A stretch of 64,000 nucleotides of DNA from JARFQW01 sp963842955 (GCA_963842955.1 CAWJIJ010000005.1:252750-316749); one strand, 5' to 3'. Shown: positions 17,140 through 26,869, counted from the stretch's first letter. The notes: generated by a model not told the origin, from the letters alone. Numbers and translations are program-made.

Positions 17140-18855
17140 CTAGCGGGGTGGCTGAAAGAGGGACAGAAATTCCAGGAAGCGCACCCGGCCGCCCTCGACC
17201 TCCATGTCGGTGGCCACTGTCATTGCGGGATTGCGGTTTCCGGCGAGCATCTCTTTCCAGACCAGGGAATCCACCGTAATCCGGAAGTCCGGCTGGGCGC
17301 TTGCCGCGGGAAGCACTTCGGCTACGCCGCGGCGGACGATGACCGACCATTGTTCGCCTGTGTCGGGGAACGTGAAGACAGCGCTTTTTTCGATGTCGGC
17401 GCTCACCGCCGCGTCGAGATTGACGGACAAGCTGTGGAAGAATCCGGCCATGGGCAGGCCGCGCAGCGTCCTGGCGTCGGCAACGCCGATGGTCCCGAGT
17501 GTCAGGCCGTCACCCAGTTCCGCGGCCATGGTCAGGTAGTAGTGCCTCGCGTTGGGGTTGCCCTGGAGTTCTCCCAGAGCGACAAGCGCGGTGACGCGGG
17601 CATTCCGGGGGCGGGCATCGGTCGGGTTCAGACGCAGCAGTCGATCGGTAAGTTCCAGCACCCACTGATACTGGTTTCGGGCGAGGGCGGTTTCCGCTGC
17701 GGCGAGCAGCGACTCATAGCCCCCGGCCAGCTCCGCCCAGCGGGTCGCCTCGTCCCTTGGAGGCAGGGGAAAGAGGTTCGTGGGGTTGCCGTCGAACCAA
17801 CCCAGGTGGCCTGAGAAGACGCTTCGGACCGACCAGGGTACCGTCCCGTAGAATTCCTTCAGCCACGGCGATGCCGCCAGGTGCGGGGGCAGGCGGACCT
17901 GGTCCGCCAGTTCATCCGCGGTGAGACCCTGGTTCATACCCCGGATAGTCTGATCGTGCACAAACTGAATCGCGTCCCGGTAGTCCGTGAGTACGCGCTG
18001 CACGGCCTGGCTTCCGGACAACGGCGAGGTGTGGCTGGGAACGAGGTACTCGGGACGCAGAGCCCGCATCCGGTCCAGGCTGTCCACCCAGGCGCGCACG
18101 TCCCGGTAGGCGGTTCCGCGAATCGTGTAGAGATTAGGAAACGCCCTGTAGATATTGTCCCCGGGCATAAGGACGCCTGAATCGGGCAGCCAGACCATGA
18201 TCTGGTCGTTGGTCTCCCCCGGTGCATGCTGAAGATGTACGCGCAGCCCCGCGATTTCCGTTTCCAGCACGTCGTCGAACACCCGGTTGGGCCGCAGGAC
18301 GCCAATTTCGGAATCCGGACCCATACCCAGTGAGGGGCCGATGCCGGCGTTTACCAGGCTGTTGTCGTCCAGGTGGGTGCCGAACATCCGCACACTACGC
18401 CGGGTCAGGACAGGCCGGAGAACATTGAGGACCCGGTCGATGTGGGCGGCAGTCGATGAATGCGCGTAGACCGGGATGTCGGGAGAGTCGGCAAAGGCGC
18501 GCGCGCCCATGATGTGGTCCGCGTGATTGTGGGTATAGATCAGGGCGACGACGGGCTTGTCGGTAATCTCTCGAAATGCCGCCCGGACGGCTCTTCCCTC
18601 GGCCACGGACGACAGGGTGTCCACGACAAAGGCCCCGGTTGGACCCTCGACCAGGATGGCGTTGGCAAGCCCGTATCCGACGGCCACATGGACACCGGGC
18701 CGAACCTCCACAATGCGCCGGGTGAACTCGTCGCCATGCCGGGCCAGGTCGGCCGGCGTCTCGATTCCGGCAAACGACACCGGCTCCTGATTTCGGTCAC
18801 AGCCCGATGCGGCGATGAGTAACAGGATCATCCCCGCCCTTGTTATGCCCCGCAC
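17140..18855 (-). CDS. Alkylsulfatase-like metallo-beta-lactamase-fold lipoprotein
   Basis: 571 residues from GTG at 18855, chosen because GGAGGT lies 5 bases before it; an ATG at 18876 lies upstream of that site. The N-terminus is a lipoprotein signal (MILLLIAASGC). The metallo-beta-lactamase domain has the zinc motif THNHADH near residue 110, a glutamate in HAPGETNDQ and a histidine in VPSHTSPLSG. It continues with the helical dimerisation region and a C-terminal SCP2-like domain (about residues 450-570). This order is that of SdsA1/Pisa1 linear alkylsulfatases. Substrate is inferred from family. It converges on the ridA gene, with stops 9 bases apart. Confidence 0.85.
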   Translation of the reverse strand: MRGITRAGMILLLIAASGCDRNQEPVSFAGIETPADLARHGDEFTRRIVEVRPGVHVAVGYGLANAILVEGPTGAFVVDTLSSVAEGRAVRAAFREITDKPVVALIYTHNHADHIMGARAFADSPDIPVYAHSSTAAHIDRVLNVLRPVLTRRSVRMFGTHLDDNSLVNAGIGPSLGMGPDSEIGVLRPNRVFDDVLETEIAGLRVHLQHAPGETNDQIMVWLPDSGVLMPGDNIYRAFPNLYTIRGTAYRDVRAWVDSLDRMRALRPEYLVPSHTSPLSGSQAVQRVLTDYRDAIQFVHDQTIRGMNQGLTADELADQVRLPPHLAASPWLKEFYGTVPWSVRSVFSGHLGWFDGNPTNLFPLPPRDEATRWAELAGGYESLLAAAETALARNQYQWVLELTDRLLRLNPTDARPRNARVTALVALGELQGNPNARHYYLTMAAELGDGLTLGTIGVADARTLRGLPMAGFFHSLSVNLDAAVSADIEKSAVFTFPDTGEQWSVIVRRGVAEVLPAASAQPDFRITVDSLVWKEMLAGNRNPAMTVATDMEVEGGRVRFLEFLSLFQPPR

Positions 18856-18997
18856 CGGACTACCTCCATCGGCCACAGTCTAGCTTCCGCATGCCAGTAG
18901 CCTAACCGGGGCAGCAGGCCAGCGCACAGGGTCAGGCTCGATTCCATGGACTACAGTCCCATCAACAGATCTCGCGGCTGCATGGAGACAGACGGAC

Positions 18998-19318
18998 GTG
19001 AAACTCGCGCTGATTGCGATCGTGGCCCTGTTTGCGGGCGCCGTTCTGGGCGTGCTGATCACGGGTGAACGCAGTACCCGGATCGGAGCCACGATGGGGC
19101 TGGTCATCGGAGCGCAGGCTGGGGTCTGCCTGGCGGTCGAGGCCGCCGCAGCATCCGGCGACCTGGCTCCCCATGCCGCGGACAGGGCCCTGGCCAGTGC
19201 GGTGCGTCAGCTCCGAAGTCACGTGCGGCTGGAGTCTGCGAGCAGCCAGTGGCCCATGGAGCGCGGCGACTGCGCCGCGGCAGTGGCACGGCTGAACGAT
19301 CTCGAGAGCCGAACATGA
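18998..19318 (+). CDS. Small membrane protein of unknown function
   Basis: 106 residues from a GTG. The first 55 residues hold two hydrophobic segments (LALIAIVALFAGAVLGVLI and TMGLVIGAQAGVCLAVEAAA); the rest is a soluble alpha-helical part. Its TGA overlaps the ATG of the next gene (ATGA at 19315-19318), so translation is probably coupled and the two proteins may act together. No recognised family. Confidence 0.65.
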   Translation: MKLALIAIVALFAGAVLGVLITGERSTRIGATMGLVIGAQAGVCLAVEAAAASGDLAPHAADRALASAVRQLRSHVRLESASSQWPMERGDCAAAVARLNDLESRT

Positions 19319-21381
19319 GCCGGGTATGGATTCGGACAAGCCCCCGGGGCTGGTTGGTTCTTGCCGTTGGGATGGCGCTGGCCATCGGCCTGCCGCGCCC
19401 TGTCGATGCGGCGGATTCGCGGGACTGGTCGCCCGCGGAATGCAGCCGTTTCGGTGTTGTCGATGCGCCGGAGTCCGTGAGCTGCGGCTATGTCAGCGTG
19501 CCCCTGCGTCACGCGCGGCCGGACGGCGAGCGGATCGAGCTGGCTGTCATGGTCATCGGGGCCTCGGGTCCCGAGCAACAGCCGGATCCGCTGTTCATCG
19601 CCCAGGGTGGTCCTGGCGGGTCCACCCTGGACTCGTTCGCGTCTGTTCTCGTCAGTGACCCGGCCTATCGGCCCGCGACCAACCGGGATCTTGTTCTCTG
19701 GGATCAGCGAGGAACCCTGTACTCCCGGCCTTATCTGAGCTGTCCGGAGGTTTCCCAGGCCGATCTCCGGAGTACCCTGGAAGGCGCGGAGGCAGGCAAC
19801 GACGACGCTGACGACGATGGCATGGGACCCTACCTCGCCTGTGCCAGGCGGCTGGCGGGGGTGACCTCCGACCTGTCGGCCTTCAATTCGGTGGAGAACG
19901 CCAACGACGTCGAAGCCCTGCGCGTGGCCCTGGGTTACGACACGATCAATTTCTACGGCGTCTCCTACGGCACGGAACTCGGTCAGTACCTGCTTCGGCA
20001 ACATCCCGGCGGTGTGCGCAGCGCGGTACTCGACGCGGTTGTGCCGACCGATTTCAATCTCATGACCGACGTGCCTTACGTGCAGCAGCGCATCGGCGAG
20101 AAGTATTTCGGCAGCTGCGCTGCGGATGCCTGGTGCGACGCGGCCTTTCCGGATCTCGGGCCCCGGTTCCTTGCCCTCCTGGACCGCCTGGATGCCGATC
20201 CCCAGACGGTGCAGGTGCGCAATCCCGCGGACCCGGCAGGGATCGTCTACCCGGTGCTGATGGACGGCGACCTCTTGTCGGGCATCATCTACCAGGGGCT
20301 CTACATGACCGAGCTCCAGCCACTGATTCCCTACCTGATCGATCGGGCCGATCAGGGCGACTTCGCGTTTGTAGCCGATGCCCTGTTGCCGATGACAATG
20401 TTCGAGGATACCGGTGCCACCGGCATGTACATCACGGTGGTCTGCGCGGGCAGCGGCAATGTCTCCGCGGACGATCTCAGCTATGACGGTCTGGCCGAGC
20501 GCCTGCGCGAAGACGGTCGGGAGTCCGCCGAGGCGATGCTGGACATCTGCAAGGCCTGGGGCATTGAGACCCTGCCGGATTCCGTTCACGAGCTCGTACG
20601 AAGCGACGTGCCGGTCCTGCTCTTGTCCGGAGACTACGACCCCATCACGCCGCCATCGTTCGCCTCCGCCATCGGCGCCGGCCTGACAAGCGATTTTGAG
20701 GTTACCTTTCCGAGTGGATCACACGGCCAGGCCTTCAGCAGCGCGTGCGCCAATGGAATCATCCAGGCCTTTCTCGATCTGCCGGGAAGCTGGCCGGGGG
20801 CGGCCTGCGCCAGCGCATCCCCGGAGGCCTACATCACCCCGGATGACATCATCGTCATACCGGCGGTCCGGAAGGCGGTCACCCAGGCAGATGAAACCAT
20901 GGCCGTGCAGGTCCTTCGGGCCTCCACGCCGTTTCTCATCGGTCTGTTGATTCTGGCCACTGCCGTGCCCGTGTATGCGGGGGGCGGCCTGATGCGGCTT
21001 GTCCGGGGCGGCAACCGTCCGTCCGGGGACGGTTTCTCGGGCCGGCTGTCCCGGTGGGCGCCGTGGCTGGCCGTGCTGTGCCTGGCGGTTCTCACCGGGT
21101 TTGTGTTTGCTGTCGGCAGCGCCCTGGTCGCTTCCGCGGCCTGGGAGCCGGTGGTTCTTTACCTCGGGGCCATACACTCCAGCTATGGCTGGCTGTCTTG
21201 GGTGGGACTTCTCTTGGTGGGCAGTGTCCTGCTACTGGCCGCGGCGGCCATCGCCACCTGGATCGGAGGGCATCGCAGCGGCGCTGGCCGCGTCTACCTG
21301 ACGATCCTGGCTGTCGCGGCGGGCGGGGCCCTGTGGAGCCTGTTCCAGCTGGGTCTCATGCCATCGGCTTGGGGCGGCTAG
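19315..21381 (+). CDS. TAP-like alpha/beta hydrolase with C-terminal membrane domain
   Basis: 688 residues from the ATG at 19315 (MSRVWIRTSP). A signal peptide (WLVLAVGMALAIGLPRPVDA) leads into an alpha/beta hydrolase of the tripeptidyl aminopeptidase type. The nucleophile elbow is GVSYGTE (Ser near residue 217), the acid is in LLLSGDYDPITPP and the histidine in PSGSHGQAF. An oxyanion motif AQGGPGG is also present. Beyond about residue 540 come four hydrophobic segments, an unusual membrane tail for this family. It may be a membrane-bound exopeptidase or esterase facing the periplasm. Coupled to the small membrane protein before it. Confidence 0.85.
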   Translation: MSRVWIRTSPRGWLVLAVGMALAIGLPRPVDAADSRDWSPAECSRFGVVDAPESVSCGYVSVPLRHARPDGERIELAVMVIGASGPEQQPDPLFIAQGGPGGSTLDSFASVLVSDPAYRPATNRDLVLWDQRGTLYSRPYLSCPEVSQADLRSTLEGAEAGNDDADDDGMGPYLACARRLAGVTSDLSAFNSVENANDVEALRVALGYDTINFYGVSYGTELGQYLLRQHPGGVRSAVLDAVVPTDFNLMTDVPYVQQRIGEKYFGSCAADAWCDAAFPDLGPRFLALLDRLDADPQTVQVRNPADPAGIVYPVLMDGDLLSGIIYQGLYMTELQPLIPYLIDRADQGDFAFVADALLPMTMFEDTGATGMYITVVCAGSGNVSADDLSYDGLAERLREDGRESAEAMLDICKAWGIETLPDSVHELVRSDVPVLLLSGDYDPITPPSFASAIGAGLTSDFEVTFPSGSHGQAFSSACANGIIQAFLDLPGSWPGAACASASPEAYITPDDIIVIPAVRKAVTQADETMAVQVLRASTPFLIGLLILATAVPVYAGGGLMRLVRGGNRPSGDGFSGRLSRWAPWLAVLCLAVLTGFVFAVGSALVASAAWEPVVLYLGAIHSSYGWLSWVGLLLVGSVLLLAAAAIATWIGGHRSGAGRVYLTILAVAAGGALWSLFQLGLMPSAWGG

Positions 21382-21533
21382 CGGCCGATTGGCGGAACCC
21401 CCTTTGGCAAAACCCTGAGGACTCAGGCGAGGGCTACACCGGGGAAGTCCCCTAGGGCCCGCCGCGAGCCCGTTGGCGTCCAGGACACGGTGCGGCGATC
21501 CAGGCGACCAGTGGCGAAAACCCGGGCCCGATA

Positions 21534-21539
21534 TACAAT
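21534..21539 (+). promoter_or_regulatory. Candidate -10 element for the M48 peptidase gene
   Basis: TACAAT lies in the AT-rich stretch GATATACAATAAAC, 83 bases before the start of the M48 gene. No clear -35 hexamer is visible. By-eye prediction only. Confidence 0.25.
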
Positions 21540-21621
21540 AAACGGCCTGTTCAGTCGGCAGCCGCCGGCCGCTGCGGGCGAGGCTCTGGCTCGCCGGCGT
21601 TGCTTATGGAGAGCGAAAGCT

Positions 21622-22449
21622 ATGAAGCGTCTTGTGGTTCCGATCGTCGGCCTGCTGATTCTGGCGGCCTGCGCCACCAGTCCGACCGGCCGCCGTCAGC
21701 TGATGCTGGTATCTCCGGACCAGGCGATATCAGCCTCCAAGTCGGCCTATATCCAGCAGATGCAGTCCTTCGACGAAAAGGGCCAGATCAGCAGGGATCC
21801 GGAGCTCACGTCCCGGGTGAACACGATCACCGGCCGCCTCGTGGCCCAGGCTATCAAGGCGCGTCCCGATACCAAGGATTGGGAGTGGAGCGTCGAGGTC
21901 ATCGAGGATCCGAAGACCGTTAACGCCTGGTGCATGGCCGGTGGCCGCATGGCGATCTACACGGGCCTGATCGAAAAAACGAACGCGACGGACGACGAGA
22001 TTGCCCAGGTCATGGGACACGAGATTGCCCACGCACTGGCCAATCACACCGCGGAGCGCATGTCCGTCGCCATGGTCAGCCAGATGGGTGTGGTTGCCGC
22101 CGGCGTGGCCACCCGGGACGCCGGGGTCATGGTCGGCGCGGCCGCGGCCGCTCAGCTGGCGATCTCGCTGCCGAACAGTCGCGCGTCGGAGACCGAGGCT
22201 GACCGTATCGGTATCGAGCTGGCGGCCCGGGCCGGCTACGACCCGCGTGCGGCGGCTACCTTGTGGGCGAAGATGGCCAAGGTAGGCGGCGAGGGTCCCC
22301 CCCAGTTCCTCAGCACGCACCCCGCGCCGGGCAATCGTCAGGAAACCCTGGGAGCACTTGCGCCCTCAATGATGAAGTACTACGAGGCTCCCGGCGAACG
22401 GCCCATGTACGTCATGCAACCGGGCAGTTACGGCCGCAACAGCGGCTGA
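21622..22449 (+). CDS. M48-family metallopeptidase lipoprotein
   Basis: 275 residues from the ATG at 21622 (MKRLVVPIVG). The lipobox LILAAC places the protein in the membrane, facing the periplasm. The zinc site is GHEIAHALANH near residue 133 and the third ligand is in SETEADRIGIEL. This is the compact periplasmic M48 type related to BepA/LoiP, involved in outer-membrane protein quality control in E. coli. The length suits the peptidase domain without BepA's TPR repeats. Stands alone. Confidence 0.9.
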   Translation: MKRLVVPIVGLLILAACATSPTGRRQLMLVSPDQAISASKSAYIQQMQSFDEKGQISRDPELTSRVNTITGRLVAQAIKARPDTKDWEWSVEVIEDPKTVNAWCMAGGRMAIYTGLIEKTNATDDEIAQVMGHEIAHALANHTAERMSVAMVSQMGVVAAGVATRDAGVMVGAAAAAQLAISLPNSRASETEADRIGIELAARAGYDPRAAATLWAKMAKVGGEGPPQFLSTHPAPGNRQETLGALAPSMMKYYEAPGERPMYVMQPGSYGRNSG

Positions 22450-22493
22450 GCGCCTTCTCCGGCGAAACGGCGGCCACTCTGCCATGAAGGCCG

Positions 22494-22781
22494 TCAGGGC
22501 TCCGGGCGTTCGTTCGCGCTGACCAGAACGCCGAGCATGCTCACGCCCGGCAGGATCGCGATGGCGGCGAGAAAGGTTGCTGCAATGATCAGGTTGCGGA
22601 ACGTCTGCACGCCAACCACCGCCCGCTCCGATTTTCCGTCGATGCATGTCTACCGATGCGGTCCTGGCACGTGGCGCACGGGCTTGAATGGTGCCTCTTG
22701 GGGAATACCACCAGACGAGAAGTGATAGGCGGTGAGAAGGGCGAACGCGCCCACAATCTCCGAGAGTTCACGGCCCTCCAT
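22494..22781 (-). pseudogene. DUF599-like small membrane protein (frame-broken)
   Basis: An ATG at 22781 with GGAGGG six bases upstream opens MEGRELSEIVGAFALLTAYHF, then the frame meets an in-frame TAG at 22650-22652. Past it the same frame reads CIDGKSERAVVGVQTFRN, then LIIAATFLAAIAILPG and a TGA at 22494. The GVQTFRNLIIAATFLA segment resembles DUF599 membrane proteins. Three +1 shifts would join the parts through frames reading RLVVFPK and ARTASVD into a 94-residue protein without the stop. Family assignment is from memory and weak; the membrane character is clear. Confidence 0.45.
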
Positions 22782-22856
22782 GCCGAGCCCTCCACCGGGC
22801 GGAAAACGCCGCCAGGTGATTATGGCTAGCCCGCGAAGGGTCCGCGAGGGCCTTCC

Positions 22857-23084
22857 TCAGGCGACCCGGCGCACCTTGAGCTGAACGGGCTCTTCCAGCT
22901 GCTCCACCGGCCGACCCGGAAGGCGGTGCGTCTCGGCGTCACGAAGTCCGTGCTCCCGCATCCAGACTCGCGCCGCATACATCTTCTCTTCCAGCGTGTC
23001 CTGCCATTCCTGGGGCACCAGCCTCGCCGTCGGTATCGTGGACGGCAAAGGCAGCTTGAGAATCGCGGTGTTGGTCAGGTCCAT
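22857..23084 (-). CDS. Short hypothetical protein
   Basis: 75 residues from the ATG at 23084 with GAGGGGG upstream at suitable distance. The middle is an amphipathic helix rich in charged and aromatic residues (EWQDTLEEKMYAARVWMREH). No signal, membrane segment or recognised domain. Codon use looks coding, but the ORF is short, so it is provisional. Confidence 0.42.
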   Translation of the reverse strand: MDLTNTAILKLPLPSTIPTARLVPQEWQDTLEEKMYAARVWMREHGLRDAETHRLPGRPVEQLEEPVQLKVRRVA

Positions 23085-23503
23085 TGGTCAGTTCCCCCTC
23101 CGTTGGAAACCAGCGGAGAACTGCCGCTGGCCTGCAGGGCGATATTCAAACACCGTGCCAGATCGCTCTCGCGGCTGCTGCATTGGCCATCTGGCAGCTC
23201 CGGGCGCGCCGATCTGACGGAGACTGATCACCGCGCCGACGCATGGACGGCCGAAGGGTGAAACGCGTCACGCTTTTCGCGCCGGTGCCAGCGGGAACCG
23301 GCGCGTTCAGGTCCCTGCGAGCGGCTCCCGGGCCACCGCTGTGTAAGCCTCGCCGACAAGCTGTGAACCCGTTCCACGCATATGTCGAACCGATCCTCGT
23401 TCCGTGCATGGTCAGGGGGGCGTTCCGGATTGCGGGGCCAAGTTTCCGGTGGCAGCCTGCCGGGTCTCGCGCTAGGCTGCGGCCGAACTGCGAGGAGAAC
23501 CCA
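23085..23503. other. Intergenic stretch with no gene recognised
   Basis: About 420 bases between the short hypothetical protein and the pirin gene. The upstream extension of the pirin frame shows no domain, and other frames are interrupted or low quality. A weak -10-like TAGGCT occurs about 30 bases before the pirin start. It probably holds divergent promoters. Confidence 0.4.
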
Positions 23504-24415
23504 ATGAGCTGGCAGTCATGTGAAGAACCGGTCTGCAGCGGGCAGACAGGCGTATTCCGGACCATCGTCAAGTCGCGCAGCCGTGACCTGGGCGGATTTT
23601 CGGTGCGTCGCGTCCTCCCCGCCGCGGCCTGTCGCCACGTCGGCCCGTTCATATTCCTCGATCAGATGGGGCCCGCGACCTTCCCGGCGGGCGATGGCAT
23701 CGACGTGCGGCCGCATCCGCATATCGGCCTGGAGACCGTCACCTACCTGTTCGATGGGGAGATTCTTCACCGGGACAGTCTTGGCGTGGTCCAGCCCATC
23801 CGCCCCGGGGAAGTGAACTGGATGACCGCAGGACGCGGCATCGTCCACTCCGAGCGCACCGGGGAGGACGAGCGGGCCCGGTCAAGCAGCCTCTACGGGA
23901 TCCAGGCCTGGGTTGCCTTGCCGGACGGGCAGGAGGAAACCGATCCGGCGTTCGTCCATTACGACAAGGCGGATCTGCCGGAGATCGAACTCGGCGGCAT
24001 CTGGGTGCGGCTGATCGCCGGTGAGGCGTTTGGAGCCGGCTCTCCGGTCAGTACCGGGTCGCGGCTCTTCTACGCCCATGCCGAAGCTCCGGCAGGGTCC
24101 ACACTGACCCTGCCAGGCGATTTTGCCGAGCGAGCCGTCTACGTGGTGTCAGGTCGCCTGGCGTCCGGCGGCACCGAAGTGGAGGCCGGTGAACTCGGTG
24201 TAGTGGAGACCGATACGGCCGGAGTGTTCAAGGTGACCCGCGACAGTCGCCTCATGCTTCTGGGTGGTGACCCGCCGGCAAGCCGGCGCCACTTGTGGTG
24301 GAACCTGGTGTCAAGCTCGCCGGAGCGTATCGAACAGGCGAAGGCCGACTGGCGCAATGGCCGTTTTCCCGAGGTGCCCGGGGACGATGAGTTCATTCCC
24401 TTGCCGGAACGGTGA
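23504..24415 (+). CDS. Pirin family protein
   Basis: 303 residues from the ATG at 23504, with GAGGAG at 23492-23497. The N-terminal cupin carries the metal ligands in RPHPHIGLETVTYLFDG and GRGIVHSER, as in pirins with quercetinase activity (YhhW). The second cupin follows from about residue 190 and ends LGGDPPASRRHLWWNLVSS. Pirins act as redox-sensitive regulators or as quercetin 2,3-dioxygenases; the choice cannot be made here. Cytoplasmic; single gene. Confidence 0.92.
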   Translation: MSWQSCEEPVCSGQTGVFRTIVKSRSRDLGGFSVRRVLPAAACRHVGPFIFLDQMGPATFPAGDGIDVRPHPHIGLETVTYLFDGEILHRDSLGVVQPIRPGEVNWMTAGRGIVHSERTGEDERARSSSLYGIQAWVALPDGQEETDPAFVHYDKADLPEIELGGIWVRLIAGEAFGAGSPVSTGSRLFYAHAEAPAGSTLTLPGDFAERAVYVVSGRLASGGTEVEAGELGVVETDTAGVFKVTRDSRLMLLGGDPPASRRHLWWNLVSSSPERIEQAKADWRNGRFPEVPGDDEFIPLPER

Positions 24416-24567
24416 GTCACTCCCTGGCGGGCCGTGCCGGCTGAGGCGCTGACTCCAAATCGGGTTGCACGCCGAAGACTTCCCCCGACTGCGCCGTTGA
24501 ATCGAAGGGCCCTTCGGAAACGTCCTGTCAAGTGAAATCCCTCAACCTGTTTTCGGAGACCTGCATT

Positions 24568-25090
24568 ATGCTCAGCACCGTTTCTCTGCGCCTGCGAAAG
24601 ATTTCCCTGGTTCTTGCCTCCGGTTTTCTCCTGTTTGGCGTTGCGCAGGCCGCGCACCATTCAGGTGACAAGCCCATGAAAAAGGACATCGTTGACACGG
24701 CTGTCGGTGCGGGCCAGTTCACTACCTCTGGCGGCGGCACTTCAGGCGGCCGGTCTGGTTGACACCCTCAAGGGCACCGGACCGTTCACCGTCTTCGCGC
24801 CCACCGACGCGGCGTTTGCTGCACTTCCCGCGGGAACGGTAGATACGTTGCTCAAGCCGGAGAACAAGGACCAGCTCGTCAAGGTACTGACCTACCACGT
24901 GGTCCCCGGCGCCGTGACTGCGGCCCAGGTATCCGGGCTGACCGAAGCGACCACCGTGGAAGGCCAGGAAATCTCGATTTCCACCGCCGGGGATACGGTA
25001 ATGATCAATGACGCGACGGTCGTGGTTGCCGACGTGACCGCCTCCAACGGTGTCATCCACGCCATCGACAAGGTTCTGCTCCCGAAGTAA
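24568..25090 (+). pseudogene. Secreted fasciclin (FAS1) domain protein, one frameshift
   Basis: The ATG at 24568 (MLSTVSLRLRK) follows GGAG and gives a signal peptide ending GVAQAAHH. The FAS1 domain starts at DIVDTAVGAGQFTT, then one extra base at 24727-24730 shifts the frame; removing it joins TT to LAAALQAAGLVDTL. The rest (GPFTVFAPTDAAFAALPAG, LVKVLTYHVVPG, NGVIHAIDKVLLP) is a complete single FAS1 domain. Corrected length 173 residues. Probably an adhesive or matrix-binding exported protein. A GTG at 24532 is a less likely start. A strong terminator follows. Confidence 0.85.
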
Positions 25091-25127
25091 GTGACAGCGG
25101 GGCGAGAGCCCCTTTGTGCCGTTTTGG

Positions 25128-25151
25128 CGGGGCCCCACGGGGCCCCGTTTT
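25128..25151 (+). terminator. Rho-independent terminator after the fasciclin gene
   Basis: A perfect 8-bp GC stem, CGGGGCCC (25128-25135) paired with GGGCCCCG (25140-25147), with a CACG loop, is followed by TTTT. It lies 37 bases after the fasciclin stop and before the next gene on the same strand, so the two are separate transcription units. Confidence 0.8.
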
Positions 25152-25230
25152 CCGTTCTTGGTTCCAACCGGGCCAAGGATCTTGCTACCCTTGGTTCCAA
25201 TCCCCGACTTCCAGAACAGGACAAGCAAGC

Positions 25231-25620
25231 ATGGCCGATGATATCGCTGGCATGAGTGCGGCAATGGCCGCCGACGACCTTTACCGGGAAGAAACCTATA
25301 CCGATCGGCGGGTGGGCACGATCCAGCGCCTGGTTCCGATCGGCAAGGACGGCAGCGCCGATGCGGGCCGCCCTGAGCTCTACGTGGGCCAGACCCAGGT
25401 CATGACGCCCGCCGGAGCGCTCCCGATCAGCTTCGAGATTCCGGCGGAAAATCTCGAGCAGGCGGTGGCGGGTTTCGCCGAGGGCGCAAAGATCGCCCTG
25501 GAAGACACGATGCAGCGGCTGGAGGAACTTCGTCGGGATGCTGCCTCCTCGATTATCGTGCCCGAGTCGGGTGCGGCGGGCGGCGGGATTCCGGGCGGCG
25601 GCAAAATCCGGATGCCATAA
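25231..25620 (+). CDS. Hypothetical cytoplasmic protein
   Basis: 129 residues from the ATG at 25231 (MADDIAGMSAAMAADDLYRE). It has a compact beta-rich region (VGTIQRLVPIGKDG, LYVGQTQVMTPAGALPISFEI), a long helix (ENLEQAVAGFAEGAKIALEDTM) and a Gly-rich end (GAAGGGIPGGGKI). No signal or recognised domain. Stops 12 bases before the convergent stop of the next gene. Confidence 0.68.
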   Translation: MADDIAGMSAAMAADDLYREETYTDRRVGTIQRLVPIGKDGSADAGRPELYVGQTQVMTPAGALPISFEIPAENLEQAVAGFAEGAKIALEDTMQRLEELRRDAASSIIVPESGAAGGGIPGGGKIRMP

Positions 25621-25632
25621 GCTTCCAGCCGC

Positions 25633-26869
25633 TCAGGCCGGGACTTCTTCGAAAGTCATGCCGGCATATTCTCGAAGGCGTTTGATCAGGCCCTCTCCGA
25701 GGGCCGAGGCCGGCGTCCAGGATCCGCCGTCAACGATGGCTTCGCCCGCGGCCAGGGCCAGCGCCGTTTCTCCGAGCATACGAGATGTCGCCCCGTAACC
25801 GGGATCCCGGTCGCCGGTGACCTTGACCGTGATCCGCCGGGTCCCGTCGGTTGAGCGCGCAACCATGCGGATATCGAAAAAACCGTTCTCCCGCTGTTCC
25901 GGGGAGGGCCCCTCGCCCGGGTCCGGCAGGAACAGCTTCTGGATCGCCTCCCGGGCCGGCTTGGTGGCGACCGCTGCCATGAAACCGCCGAGGGCTGCGG
26001 TCATGGACATGGCTCGGGCCCAGCCGCCGGGCCCGGAACCGGTGAGCACGGATTCCCCGTAGCGGAATTCCTTGCCATAGGGAAAGCCGGCAAGGGCGTT
26101 GCCCCGACGAACGACGCGCGTGTTCACGGCGGCCATCACGAACGGGGCAGTCCAGGAGTTCATGTCCTCGTCGTAGGCCGGCGTACGCTGGTCTGACCTG
26201 TCAGGCCCGCTCTGCTCTCCCCGGGGATTAAGGCCGTAGGGATGCCCCAGGGCGCGCCGGGCCTCGGGATCCGCCCGGGCTTCGACCAGCGCGTTGATCA
26301 GGCTGGCATACGTGCCCCCGCTGAACTGACCGCGAATTTTGCGGACGAACAGCTGGACCTGGTCCGCGGGCATGCCGAAGCGTTCCTCGTATACTTTTCT
26401 GGGCGTAGAGGCAACCGAGTTCCGAGGGAATCGAGTCGAAGCCGCAACAGTGCAGCAGTCTTGCTCCTTCCTTTCTGGCCGTTTCCTCCCAGGTGTCGAT
26501 CATTTGCCGAACCCACTGGACTTCGCCTGTGATGTCGCAGTAATCCGTTCCCGCCTCCGCGCAGGCTGCTACGAGATTCGAGCCATAGCGGGCAAACGGG
26601 CCGACGGTGGAGCAGACGACCCGGGTCGCCGCGGCGAGGGCCGCAAGCGAATCCGGGTCCTCGCTGTCGGCAACCACGATGGGAATATCCGCGGCGTCCG
26701 GGCCGAGCGCGCTCCGTACAGCCTCCAGCCGGGACTTGCTCCTTCCGCCAAGAGCCCAGCGTGTTTTTCCGCCGGCCCTGCCGCGGGCGAAAAGGTGTTC
26801 TGCGACGAGGCGGCCGGTGAACCCGGTAGCGCCCCAGAGGACGAGGTCGTGGGTCGGTGGAGTGCTCAT
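25633..26869 (-). pseudogene. Saccharopine dehydrogenase-like NADP-binding protein, one frameshift
   Basis: The gene starts at 26869 with the Rossmann segment LVLWGATGFTGRLVAEHL and continues through GPFARYGSNLVAACAEAGTD and CCGFDSIPSELGCLYAQ. An extra A in the AAAA run (plus strand TTTT, about 26394-26397) shifts the frame; removing it gives YAQKVYEERFGMPADQ and leads into the second half (SGGTYASLINALVE, GYGATSRMLGETALALA). Corrected length 411 residues. The family includes trans-acting enoyl reductases and membrane-associated dehydrogenases of lipid metabolism. The substrate is unknown. Confidence 0.87.
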
